From assembly GCA_001304015.1 (NCBI GenBank), contig LJUY01000004.1, forward strand, positions 58,461 to 122,460: 64,000 bases of DNA. The letters are read 5' to 3'. Under the pieces are notes generated by a model that did no database searches, was not told where the DNA came from, and saw nothing but the letters and a program-made list of their open reading frames with translations. Of the stretch, positions 35,785-43,516 are shown one piece after another; position 1 is the stretch's first letter, and each line of letters starts with the position of its first letter. Origin of the DNA: a candidate division Zixibacteria bacterium SM23_81 (GTDB lineage: Bacteria; SM23-81). The position numbers and the translations under genes were made by a program.

Positions 35785-37851
35785 ATGAAGAAGTCCGCGT
35801 TTATTTCAGCAGTTCTCACCATCCTGATCATGACCATGGCATTAGTGGCACCGGTTGAGGTTCTAACCGACGAGACGAGTATGGAAACATCCGCTGCTGA
35901 TTCTCAAAATAGCGCCGTCTATTTGGTCACCAACACAAATGACTCTGGAGCGGGCTCGCTGCGGCAGGCGATGATAGATGCAAATGGCCACGCCGGAGCG
36001 GATACTATCCTGTTTGCCTCAGATGTAAGAGGAACCATCACTCTTTCAAGTACCTTGCCCGATATCGCCGAGGGAGTGGCCATCTTCGGTCCTGGAGCGG
36101 ATCTCCTGACCGTCAGCGGCAATAACTCAAACAGAGTACTGAAAACAATATCGTATTTTCCGGGGACATTGGAGATAAGCGGGCTCACCATCGCCAACGG
36201 CTATTCAGGAAGCGGTGCTGGGGGTGGCATTTATATGTCGGGAGGAACACTTAACCTGTCTTCTTGTGTTATTCGAGATAATACAGTAGGTTATCCAAAT
36301 ATCGGCGGGGGTGGGCTGTATTTGTTCGGTGTTGTGACCAACATCACCGATTGCACCATCAGCGGAAATCAATCCAGCGTTGGCGGCGCGGGTATCTCGA
36401 ACGTAACTACTAGTGAACTTCATATTCAAAACAGCGCCATCACGGGCAATGTGGTCTCGAGCAATCCGGTATATGGGGGTGGAGGCATCTACAACGTAGG
36501 CAGCATTTTCATCATGAACAGCACCATCAGTGGCAACACTCATTCCCAAAGCGGTGGCGGCATTCACAACCGTCTTGCTGGGAAGGTCTATCTGCAAAAT
36601 GTGACCATGACCAGCAACTCGGCCGCGGATGGAGGCGGCATTTCCAATCTTGTGGATGCGACCGAAGGTGATACTGTATCCCTCAGGAACACTATTCTTG
36701 CCGGTAACAGTGCCACTACAGGTGCCCCCGATTTTTCAGGAACGCTGGTCTCAGGAGGCTGTAACCTGATTGGGGATGTCACAGGTGCTGTGATCGTTGG
36801 AAACACCACCGGCAACATCACCGGACTCGATCCTAACCTGGGACCTCTGGCTTACAACACAGGATCGACAAAGAATCATGCCCTGCTTCCGGGGAGCCCG
36901 GCCATAGATGCCGGCGACAACAGCAGCAGCCCCACCAGCGACCAGCGAGGCATCCCTCGCCCTCAGGACGGCGACGATAACGGCACCCAGATCTGTGACA
37001 TAGGCTCATACGAGCTTATGGCCGATGATGATAACGACGGAGTCTCGAATACAGAAGAACAAGGTCCTGATGGAACAGTCACCGATTATGATGGAAATAC
37101 AGACAGCACCCCGGACAACCAGCAGAGCAATGTGGCCTCCTTCCATACATATGATGGACAGGACTACGTGACGCTCGCTTGCCCCGCGGGATTGGAACTC
37201 GCAAATGTGCGGGCCATCGAGAATCCAGCGCCAAATGCCCCCGGCGCCCCGACTCCTGAAGATACTCCATTAGGCTTTTTTGAGTTTAAAATCGTCGGAC
37301 TGGGAGCTGGCGACACCACCACCGCGATGCTCTATCTGCCCGCTGGAGTGTCTTTTGGAACCTATTTCAAATACGGCCAAATCCCGGACCAGACCTTGTC
37401 GCACTGGTATGAATTTATATATGACAACACGACAGGTGCGGAGTTGGGTGGAGATGTCATCACCTTACACTTTGTGGATGGTCTCAGGGGAGATCACGAC
37501 ATTACGGCGAATGGAACCGTCATGGAGCCGGGAGGGCCCGGTGAGCCATTAACGGGGATCTCGACAACTTCAGCGAGCGTTCTTCCTGATAAGTTCATGC
37601 TGGCTCAAAATTATCCTAATCCGTTCAATGCTGTCACAAAGATCCCCTATGATCTACCGGAGAATTGTCATGTCGAGCTGACCATTTACAACCTCCTGGG
37701 CCAAAAGGTAGCCACTGTGCTGCAGGGCAAACAGACTGCGGGGCACAAAACGGTGAGATGGGATGCGAGTTCATTCGCCAGCGGGATCTACTTCTATAGG
37801 TTGCAGGTTGAAGGCTTTGTATACGCCAGAAAGATGATATTACTCAAGTAA
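35785..37851 (+). CDS. Secreted beta-helix protein (choice-of-anchor Q and U domains) with type A sorting domain
   Basis: 688 residues; GAGGAGGCACAG precedes the ATG. After a signal peptide the region to about 405 starts YLVTNTNDSGAGSLRQAMIDAN and runs through right-handed beta-helix coils of the type GGIYxxGxxxxxNSTISGN, ending PAIDAGDN...QRGIPRPQDGD: the choice-of-anchor Q layout. A DDDNDGVSNTEEQGPDG segment (calcium-binding, near 412) leads to a choice-of-anchor U domain (about 450-575, LGFFEFKIVGLGAGDTTTAMLYLP and LRGDHDITANGTV). The tail NYPNPFNAVTKIPYDLPENC is the sorting domain. Such helices occur in surface adhesins and polysaccharide-active proteins; no catalytic residues were identified. 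Confidence 0.88.
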   Translation: MKKSAFISAVLTILIMTMALVAPVEVLTDETSMETSAADSQNSAVYLVTNTNDSGAGSLRQAMIDANGHAGADTILFASDVRGTITLSSTLPDIAEGVAIFGPGADLLTVSGNNSNRVLKTISYFPGTLEISGLTIANGYSGSGAGGGIYMSGGTLNLSSCVIRDNTVGYPNIGGGGLYLFGVVTNITDCTISGNQSSVGGAGISNVTTSELHIQNSAITGNVVSSNPVYGGGGIYNVGSIFIMNSTISGNTHSQSGGGIHNRLAGKVYLQNVTMTSNSAADGGGISNLVDATEGDTVSLRNTILAGNSATTGAPDFSGTLVSGGCNLIGDVTGAVIVGNTTGNITGLDPNLGPLAYNTGSTKNHALLPGSPAIDAGDNSSSPTSDQRGIPRPQDGDDNGTQICDIGSYELMADDDNDGVSNTEEQGPDGTVTDYDGNTDSTPDNQQSNVASFHTYDGQDYVTLACPAGLELANVRAIENPAPNAPGAPTPEDTPLGFFEFKIVGLGAGDTTTAMLYLPAGVSFGTYFKYGQIPDQTLSHWYEFIYDNTTGAELGGDVITLHFVDGLRGDHDITANGTVMEPGGPGEPLTGISTTSASVLPDKFMLAQNYPNPFNAVTKIPYDLPENCHVELTIYNLLGQKVATVLQGKQTAGHKTVRWDASSFASGIYFYRLQVEGFVYARKMILLK

Positions 37852-37877
37852 CTCTGACACCAGTTGAGGAATTTAAA

Positions 37878-37915
37878 GGTCGTCCTGCAGGATCTTCGGC
37901 AGGGCGATCTTTTTT
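37878..37915 (+). terminator. Rho-independent terminator of the beta-helix gene
   Basis: GGTCGTCCTGC, loop, GCAGGGCGATC, then TTTTTT. The stem is 11 pairs including two G-U pairs, 26 bases after the stop. Confidence 0.85.
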
Positions 37916-37945
37916 GTCTTGAGGTGATTCGAGCGCTCCCGAATG

Positions 37946-37991
37946 GTAGCGTCGTTGCGACCATAACCCACAATAGTCGTATTATTGCAAC
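37946..37991 (+). promoter_or_regulatory. Paired 16-bp dyads: upstream activating sequences for sigma-54 promoter 2
   Basis: GTAGCGTCGTTGCGAC at 37946-37961 and GTCGTATTATTGCAAC at 37976-37991. Each shares 12-13 of 16 bases with a site of the 25505-25550 pair. The spacing is again 30 bases, and the second site lies 95 bases from the -24 GG (94 in promoter 1). Confidence 0.7.
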
Positions 37992-38068
37992 TATTAAAAA
38001 GAGTAGTGCCGGAGACACAGATCTCGCAACAAATTACAATTTAATTGATTAAATGAAACACTCATTCT

Positions 38069-38085
38069 CTGGCACAGTGCTTGCC
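38069..38085 (+). promoter_or_regulatory. Sigma-54 (RpoN) promoter 2
   Basis: CTGGCACAGTGCTTGCC matches the consensus YTGGCAC-N5-TTGC at nearly every position (GG at 38071-38072, GC at 38083-38084). It points at the FmdB-like gene starting at 38236, leaving a leader of ~140 bases. Confidence 0.85.
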
Positions 38086-38235
38086 TGTTTTTTAAATCAG
38101 AATGCAGAAGAAGAAGAGATCCTGGACCTCAGTTACTATGGGGAGTGCTCCCTAATGCTGTCAAAAAGCTGGAAAGGTGAAGACGCCCCCATGATCAAAC
38201 CAGGAATATGGTAAAATCCCATTAAGGAGGTAACG

Positions 38236-38458
38236 ATGACTGTATGTGAGTATGAGTGTATGAGCTGTGGACACCGATTCGAGAAGTTCAAGTGGATGTC
38301 CGAAGAGCCGGTCAAGCGCTGTCCTTGCTGCGGGCATGAAGGTCCGGAAATAGCTGAAGGCTGGTTCTGGTCTCATCTTCAAAGTCCCGGGAGTTCGCGT
38401 GACCGACTATCGAAGAGAGAGCTACAAGGAAGCCACCTGGTTCCATAAGGGAAGATAG
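38236..38458 (+). pseudogene. FmdB-family zinc-ribbon regulator, frameshifted
   Basis: AAGGAGGTAACG precedes ATG. The first frame reads [20 protein letters not shown]...[10 protein letters not shown]: the CxxC...CxxC zinc ribbon typical of FmdB-type small regulators (usually YEYECxxCGHxFE). It then drifts into non-family sequence. From about 38354 the next frame reads [27 protein letters not shown] and stops at 38458, which is exactly the conserved second half (SGxIFKGxGFYxTDYR). The two halves are joined by a +1 shift between about 38354 and 38365. Either the gene is a recent pseudogene, a sequencing or assembly indel is present, or frameshifting is programmed; no slippery run is evident. 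FmdB was named as a regulator of formamidase and amidase genes. Confidence 0.75.
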
Positions 38459-38550
38459 AGGATCTGTCGTGAAGAGTCCGATGTCTTATTGGGGGTAGGT
38501 GTGGTTGATAGGAGATGGGATACGTCATGCGTGATACGTGATACTTAATA

Positions 38551-38611
38551 CGTAATGCGTAAAGATCCAATTCCAGAATCGAAATGTCGGTCTCACGAAT
38601 TACGCATTACG
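38551..38611. repeat. Inverted repeat with 12-bp arms
   Basis: CGTAATGCGTAA at 38551-38562 and TTACGCATTACG at 38600-38611. The left arm is preceded by related direct repeats (GCGTGATACGTGATACTTAA). Low-complexity intergenic repeat; no gene. Confidence 0.6.
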
Positions 38612-38623
38612 CCGATGGCCATA

Positions 38624-38665
38624 AAAAAGAGCCCTCCCGACAATCTCAGGAAGGCCCTTCTCACA
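38624..38665 (-). terminator. Probable terminator for the second SBBP gene
   Basis: On the minus strand GAAGGGCCTTCC, loop, GGGAGGGCTCTTTTTT forms an imperfect stem followed by T residues, ~20 bases after the stop codon. Confidence 0.55.
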
Positions 38666-38682
38666 GCTATGAGCTTCTGATA

Positions 38683-40725
38683 TTACTTCACAAACGTCAT
38701 CTTAATCGTCTTTTCGAACTCACCGGCCTGCAAGGTGCAGAAATACACGCCGCTGGCCAGATCCTCGGCGTTCCAGCTGATGGTGTAGAAACTGGTCGTC
38801 TGGTCGGCATCAACCAATGTAGCCACCTCGGCTCCCTGAACGTTGTAGATCTTCACGGTAACGTGAACGTCCCGGGGAACGGCATAACTGATATTGGTGG
38901 CCGGATTGAAGGGATTGGGATAGTTCTGCCTTAGGACGAAATCGGTGGGCACGGCAGCGCTGGCCGCGGCCGAGACGATCGAGGTCCAGGTCGAACTGCC
39001 GTCCAGGTCGATCTGCTTCAGCTTGTAGTAGTAGGTCACCTCGTGCGTTACGTTCCGATCCACCCAGCGATAGGTGTGGGTTGTCTCAGTGGAGCCATGT
39101 CCGGGCAGCTCGCCGATCTTATCATACTGCCCATCTTCTCTATCGCCACGATGGATTTCCCACCTGTGGCAGTTGAGCTCCGATGCTGTGACCCAGTCGA
39201 GGATGATGCAGCCTTGATCGCCTATGGCCTCGAAGCTAGCTAGCACAACTGGAACGGGATAACCACTTAGATCGAATTTGGCCACGAAGACATCACTGCC
39301 ACCACCATGTGTCGCATCAAACGCTCCTGGTGTGGTGGGAAAATCGTCCGACTCCGTCCACCCAGTCACATAGACATTGCCCCAATCGTCTGTGGCGATG
39401 CCTTTGCCCCAATCATCGTAACTTCCCCCTAAAAAAGTGGCGTATACAAGAGTACTCCCAGTGGGATTTAGTTTGATCACGAATACATCTTCAGCCCCAT
39501 TGTGCTCTGTGTCAAAGGCTTCATCGGTGACTGGAAAACCGGCATCAACATGTCCCGTCACGTACGCGTTATTCTGGTTATCCAGGGCGATATCGATCGA
39601 GCGGTCGAAACCACTACCTCCCAAGAATGTTCCGTAGCTCAAACAACTACCTGAAGCATTCAGCTTTACCACGAAAACTTCGAACCAGCCATTGCTGGTG
39701 GGATCGTAAGCTCCCGATGTGGTCGGGAAATCCGAAGAGGACGTCAACCCGACCACGTAGGCACTGCCTGAATCGTCCACGGCAATACCCCTTGCCTTGT
39801 CTTGCACGCTTCCCCCCAGAAAGCTCGAATATTCAAGCGTACCTCCTGTTGCGCCAATTTTCGCCACTATAGCATCTCGTGCGCCGTCGTAGCTGTCATC
39901 AAAAGCCCCTGGCGTGGTGGGAAATTCGCTGGACTGGGTATTGCCTGCCACATAGGCGTTACCGGAATAGTCAACGGCGATGCATTCTCCATGATCGTCG
40001 CCGCCCGCTCCTAGAAAGGTGGAGTAGTCTAAAGCGTTGCCAGTTGTGTCGAATTTAGTAATGAATATGTCGATGATGCCGTTGAAAGAGGTATCATAAG
40101 CTCCAGGAGTAATCGGAAAATCGGGAGATTTGGTGATCCCGGTTACGTAAGCGCTGCCCCAGCAGTCTACAGCAATGCTCCGACCCTCGTCCTGATAGCC
40201 CCCTTCTAGATAAGTGGAGTAAATTAATCCACTTCCCGTGGCGTTTAGTTTCGTGACAAAGGCGTCGAACACGCCCCCAAAGGTATCGTCAAAGGCACCA
40301 GGAGTTGTGGGAAAGTCTCCTGAAGTGGTATATCCGGTCACATAGGCACAGCCGACGCTGTCTATGGCTATGTCAAAACCCCATTCGCTCGCACCGCCCC
40401 CCAGAAATGTGGAATAATCCAGAGTTGCCCCTGTTGGGTTAAACTTAAACACAAAGGTATCCCAACCGTTCCAGACGACATCGTAAGCTCCGGGCGTAGT
40501 GGGGAAAGCTCCTGACCGCGTTACCCCGGTCACATAGACGTTGCCCGCACAATCTATGTCGATAGCTTCACCTTCGTCGGTATTGGTGTCTCCTAGAAAG
40601 GTGCTCCAGACCAGATCGGTCTCATCGGCGATAGCCATGCCGCAGGACGACAGCAACAAGACCATGAGGATGAGTGGAAAAACTGCCACGCGCGAGCTCG
40701 TTTTGAGCCCTCCTTTCCGTGGCAC
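38683..40725 (-). CDS. Secreted SBBP beta-propeller-repeat protein 2 with type A sorting domain
   Basis: 680 residues if the GTG at 40725 is used; a GGAGG lies inside this extension, so a GTG at 40689 is an alternative start. The signal segment (VAVFPLILMVLLLSSC) could also be a lipobox. Eight or more SBBP repeats (DYSTFLGGxxxDxGxxIAVDxxGxAYVxGxTxSxxFPTTPGAFD) span about 34-490. A fibronectin-like domain follows (VLASFEAIGDQGCIILDWVTASELNCHRWEIHRG...YYYKLKQID), then the tail RQNYPNPFNPATNISYAVP. It is the larger paralogue of the 21284 product, which lacks the fibronectin-like part. Monocistronic, with its own promoter at 40746-40774. Biochemical role unknown. Confidence 0.87.
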   Translation of the reverse strand: MPRKGGLKTSSRVAVFPLILMVLLLSSCGMAIADETDLVWSTFLGDTNTDEGEAIDIDCAGNVYVTGVTRSGAFPTTPGAYDVVWNGWDTFVFKFNPTGATLDYSTFLGGGASEWGFDIAIDSVGCAYVTGYTTSGDFPTTPGAFDDTFGGVFDAFVTKLNATGSGLIYSTYLEGGYQDEGRSIAVDCWGSAYVTGITKSPDFPITPGAYDTSFNGIIDIFITKFDTTGNALDYSTFLGAGGDDHGECIAVDYSGNAYVAGNTQSSEFPTTPGAFDDSYDGARDAIVAKIGATGGTLEYSSFLGGSVQDKARGIAVDDSGSAYVVGLTSSSDFPTTSGAYDPTSNGWFEVFVVKLNASGSCLSYGTFLGGSGFDRSIDIALDNQNNAYVTGHVDAGFPVTDEAFDTEHNGAEDVFVIKLNPTGSTLVYATFLGGSYDDWGKGIATDDWGNVYVTGWTESDDFPTTPGAFDATHGGGSDVFVAKFDLSGYPVPVVLASFEAIGDQGCIILDWVTASELNCHRWEIHRGDREDGQYDKIGELPGHGSTETTHTYRWVDRNVTHEVTYYYKLKQIDLDGSSTWTSIVSAAASAAVPTDFVLRQNYPNPFNPATNISYAVPRDVHVTVKIYNVQGAEVATLVDADQTTSFYTISWNAEDLASGVYFCTLQAGEFEKTIKMTFVK

Positions 40726-40745
40726 AGGATTTTTTGTACAAATTT

Positions 40746-40774
40746 ATTTAATCATATCGGGGCTTTTCTGTCAA
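40746..40774 (-). promoter_or_regulatory. Sigma-70 type promoter of the second SBBP gene
   Basis: Minus strand: TTGACA (40769-40774), 17-base spacer starting GAAAAGCC, TTAAAT (40746-40751). Very similar to the promoter of the other SBBP gene. Confidence 0.75.
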
Positions 40775-40966
40775 GGTCTTTTTTTAATTTTTTAGAGGTG
40801 GCTGGCTAAGTCGTAACAGGATGTTGTCTGGATTTCTTCCCGGATGCGGCGAAGTTCTGGATCCATTTGACGACCAGATATCAGCCGCTGCGGCGTTTTG
40901 TTTGGTTAGGGTGTAGTTTATGGGGGAGCTGGGATACGACATGCGTGTTGCGTGAAACATCTCTCC

Positions 40967-41004
40967 TTGTCATTCTGAGGGCGCTTCAGCGCCCGAAGAA
41001 TCTC
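40967..41004. repeat. Dispersed repeat family A (forward copy)
   Basis: TTGTCATTCTGAG, then GGGCGC-TTCA-GCGCCC (perfect hairpin), then GAAGAATCTC. Inverse copies are at 16094 and 17527. The surrounding 40775-41440 contains no gene. Confidence 0.65.
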
Positions 41005-41118
41005 AGCTTATATGTCATGAGACGCCCTCACAGAGATTGCTTCGCGGAGCCTGTTCCTTCATTGCATTCAGATATCGACCGTCGAGGCCGATAAACGATT
41101 CAAGAGCGTAGCCGGTAC

Positions 41119-41192
41119 CGTCGGGTGACCTCACTCGACGATTCGTCAACATACTCACGCTATCCTGGATTCCCGCTTTCGCGGGAATGACA
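41119..41192. repeat. Two adjacent palindromes (repeat families D and B)
   Basis: CGTCGGGTGACCTCACTCGACG near 41119-41140 resembles the hairpin at 61815-61840. TTCCCGCTTTCGCGGGAATGACA near 41170-41192 matches one end of the family B elements at 8938 and 61661. Confidence 0.5.
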
Positions 41193-41440
41193 GTGGAGGC
41201 AAACTGATGAGGGCGAGCACTGAAGTGCTAATTAAGGTTGCGACAAGGTGGAAATAAAATATCCCATCCACAAGTTGATCGGTGCTGGATAGAGCGATCC
41301 AATGCCAACAAATAAGAACTGCCATCCAGCTCAACTTGTTTAATCTGGGGTAGGGTGGAGCCACTTGACCCCTTGAATCCTCGGCCCCTTGAACCCTATC
41401 CTTTCAGACTTCGCAATTGTGTTATAAAGGGGGAAGCCAA

Positions 41441-42394
41441 TTAAAACAAAGACAACTGCTTCTCCGGCAGATGCCGAGCATCGAAGCCCAGATCTCGCAG
41501 GCGGGCGGCGAATTGGGGAAATCCATGAACAGTAAATATCTTGCGGGGATTAGCCTGGTGGACATACTCCACCAGCTCGTTGAAATCAGCATGATCCGAG
41601 AGGGGCAGCACCAGGTCCACACCCAGGGCGAAGCGACGGTCAGGGTCCAAACCCCAGCCGGTGAGATAGGCCGTTCTGCAACGGCCCAGGTCGGCCTGGA
41701 GCTGCTGGCGGTTCATATGAGTGGGTGCCACTACCACTTTTCCTTCTAAATCCGTGCCGGGATACTTCTGGTAGGGCTCGAACTCCACCCCCAGCTTCTC
41801 GTAAATCCTGGCTACCTGGTAGATGGCGTCGTGCACCACGGCTTTATATCCGGCGTCCCCGACGATCTTCAAAGCCTCCTGGCCCTTGCCCAGCGTGTAT
41901 CCCAACACCACGGGAGTCAAGCCCTCGGAGAGGGTCTTCTTGATGAAGAGAATTAGGCGCTCTTTAGTCTTCTCTCGGGGTGGAAAGAGATAATGAGGCA
42001 GCCCGAAAGTGCACTCCATCACCAGGATATCACAGGATTTCACCTCGGCGGGCTGAGCACAGACCCCGGGACGGAGCTTGAAATCTCCGGTGTACACCAG
42101 ACGCTGCTCTCCCTCGACAAGGATCTGGGCTGAGCCCAGGATGTGACCCGCTGGGAAAAGGGTCACCTGATGATCTTTGATGTTCAGGGGCTGGTTGTAC
42201 TCGGCGGGCTTGCCTTGGGTTTTGCCCCGGCGATATTCCAGGAGGGTCAGGGTTTCCGGTGTGGCCAGGACGCGGCGATGGCGGGTGGCGTGGTCTGTAT
42301 GGGCATGGGACACGAAAGAAAAATCCTTCACTCGCCGGGCGTCAAGCCAGAGATCAAGGTCTGGCACGTAAAGGCCATTATTATATTCGATCAT
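41441..42394 (-). CDS. MBL-fold nuclease-like protein (mRNA 3'-end processing/ligase-associated exonuclease type)
   Basis: 317 residues; AGAGG lies upstream of the ATG. The metallo-beta-lactamase core has HAHTDH near residue 31 (zinc ligands), PAGHILGSAQI, VYTGDF (bridging Asp) and a C-terminal LPLSDHADFNELVEYV and VHGF. These are the motifs of the beta-CASP-related family that includes ligase-associated DNA exonucleases and Ysh1/CPSF-like RNases. The beta-CASP insert is present in short form. It would hydrolyse RNA or DNA ends in the cytoplasm. No ligase gene is adjacent, so whether DNA or RNA is the substrate stays open. Confidence 0.85.
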   Translation of the reverse strand: MIEYNNGLYVPDLDLWLDARRVKDFSFVSHAHTDHATRHRRVLATPETLTLLEYRRGKTQGKPAEYNQPLNIKDHQVTLFPAGHILGSAQILVEGEQRLVYTGDFKLRPGVCAQPAEVKSCDILVMECTFGLPHYLFPPREKTKERLILFIKKTLSEGLTPVVLGYTLGKGQEALKIVGDAGYKAVVHDAIYQVARIYEKLGVEFEPYQKYPGTDLEGKVVVAPTHMNRQQLQADLGRCRTAYLTGWGLDPDRRFALGVDLVLPLSDHADFNELVEYVHQANPRKIFTVHGFPQFAARLRDLGFDARHLPEKQLSLF

Positions 42395-42501
42395 CTGAGA
42401 AAAACCTCTTCTTCTTCATCCGGAGAGGTCAGGATTTCACTATGAGCTAAGGCAATACAACGTCTCGAGCCAAACACCCAATCTAATCAGGGAACTTGGC
42501 C

Positions 42502-42534
42502 AAAAAGAAGGGGCGAAAAGAAAATCCGCCCCTT
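42502..42534 (-). terminator. Terminator between the ACT gene and the MBL nuclease gene
   Basis: Minus strand: AAGGGGCG, 11-base loop, CGCCCCTT followed by CTTTTTG. It is 78 bases beyond the ACT gene stop. Confidence 0.75.
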
Positions 42535-42611
42535 TCGTTTCAAACAGGGGGCTGAAGGCGGCTTTAAGTCACCCTCGCCACTTCGCTGCCTCCTCGGCAA
42601 GGCCCCTTTAC

Positions 42612-42989
42612 CTATCTCGTTGCTTCCAGAGCATCGGTCATATCCGCCACAGAGAGAACCAAGATGGCCTTCTTAGACTCGGTATGGGCTGCCGTGTAGG
42701 CATAGCGGATGTTAACGCCCTGATTGGCGAGTTTTGTGGTTACAGCGGATGCTGAGCCCGGCATGTGGTCTAACTCGAAGGCCAGGACATCTTCGATGGC
42801 GTTATAAATGCCAATCTCGTCCAGAACCGAGCTGGCCTTCTCGGGGTCATCCACCAGCATTCTGACCACTTCGCGAGTGGCCATCATTCCGTTGATGTTG
42901 ATCTTCGCCTCTCCCAAGGCAGAGCAGAGACGATCCAAAGCCCCGATTTTGCCCTTGACAACGACATTGAGCTGCTTAACTTTGGGCAT
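42612..42989 (-). CDS. Tandem ACT-domain protein
   Basis: 125 residues; AAGGAGGATTCT precedes the ATG. Two ACT modules are visible: KQLNVVVKGKIGALDRLCSALGEAKININGMMATR, and a second, FELDHMPGSASAVTTKLANQGVNIRYAYTAAHTESKKAILVLSV. Stand-alone tandem ACT proteins bind amino acids and act as regulators or sensors. Gene neighbours do not reveal the ligand. It has its own promoter (43069-43097) and terminator, so it is monocistronic. Confidence 0.85.
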   Translation of the reverse strand: MPKVKQLNVVVKGKIGALDRLCSALGEAKININGMMATREVVRMLVDDPEKASSVLDEIGIYNAIEDVLAFELDHMPGSASAVTTKLANQGVNIRYAYTAAHTESKKAILVLSVADMTDALEATR

Positions 42990-43068
42990 ATAGAATCCTC
43001 CTTAAAAAAGGTAGTTTTTCGTAAAATTGACCATTTTTTCAGGAGTTATCAAGTACCAATTTCTCTCT

Positions 43069-43097
43069 AGATTAGCACATCTTGAGGCCGTTGTCAA
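43069..43097 (-). promoter_or_regulatory. Sigma-70 type promoter of the ACT gene
   Basis: Minus strand TTGACA (43092-43097), 17 bases, TAATCT (43069-43074), ~80 bases before the start codon. Confidence 0.65.
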
Positions 43098-43516
43098 CCC
43101 CTTTTTTCGCAAAGAGGGCTTTTTTTTGGTTGCCACACTTCCCATTGGGTCACAAACGGAAGCTTAAACCGGTGGTGTACCTGCGCCTTGGCATAGCATA
43201 CAGCCCACAGTTCTGTCCGGTAATTTATTTGTAATTAGTGAGTTATCATATAGTCACGCTGGACATATAAGATCAATTAAATCTTTCGTTAAGGTGATAT
43301 TAATGGAGAAAAAAGAAGGGAGATTTTGGCAGAATTGAGATTCTGATGCCAAACGGCTCCCTGCGAGAAAAGAATATCTTACGATATATTTAGCGTTGAC
43401 TCAAAGGCAGGATGAATTCAGGCCGGCAAAAGCGCAAAGCTTGCCGGTTACCCAATTAGGCTCTATGGCTATTCAGCTTTCAAAACCGATGCTTCCAGAG
43501 GGCAAGAATCTGAGCA
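43098..43516. other. Gene-free stretch of ~420 bp
   Basis: No protein-coding signal of normal length. AAGGTGATATTA followed by an 11-codon frame (43303-43338, plus strand) is the only feature; it is too short to call. No repeat family member was recognised. Confidence 0.4.

Noticed and set aside
21284-40725. Regular ~165-bp spacing of similar words as a possible CRISPR or satellite array
   Set aside because: The periodicity comes from the coding repeats of the two SBBP propeller genes; there are no identical direct repeats with unique spacers.
40715-40740. TGGCACAGGATTTTTTGTA as a possible sigma-54 promoter
   Set aside because: The distance between the GG and the TTGT element is wrong and no activator dyads are upstream. 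The sigma-70 promoter at 40746-40774 explains transcription of the adjacent gene.
43303-43338. 11-codon frame behind AAGGTGATATTA
   Set aside because: Too short, without hydrophobic or other features and without a nearby gene it could regulate.
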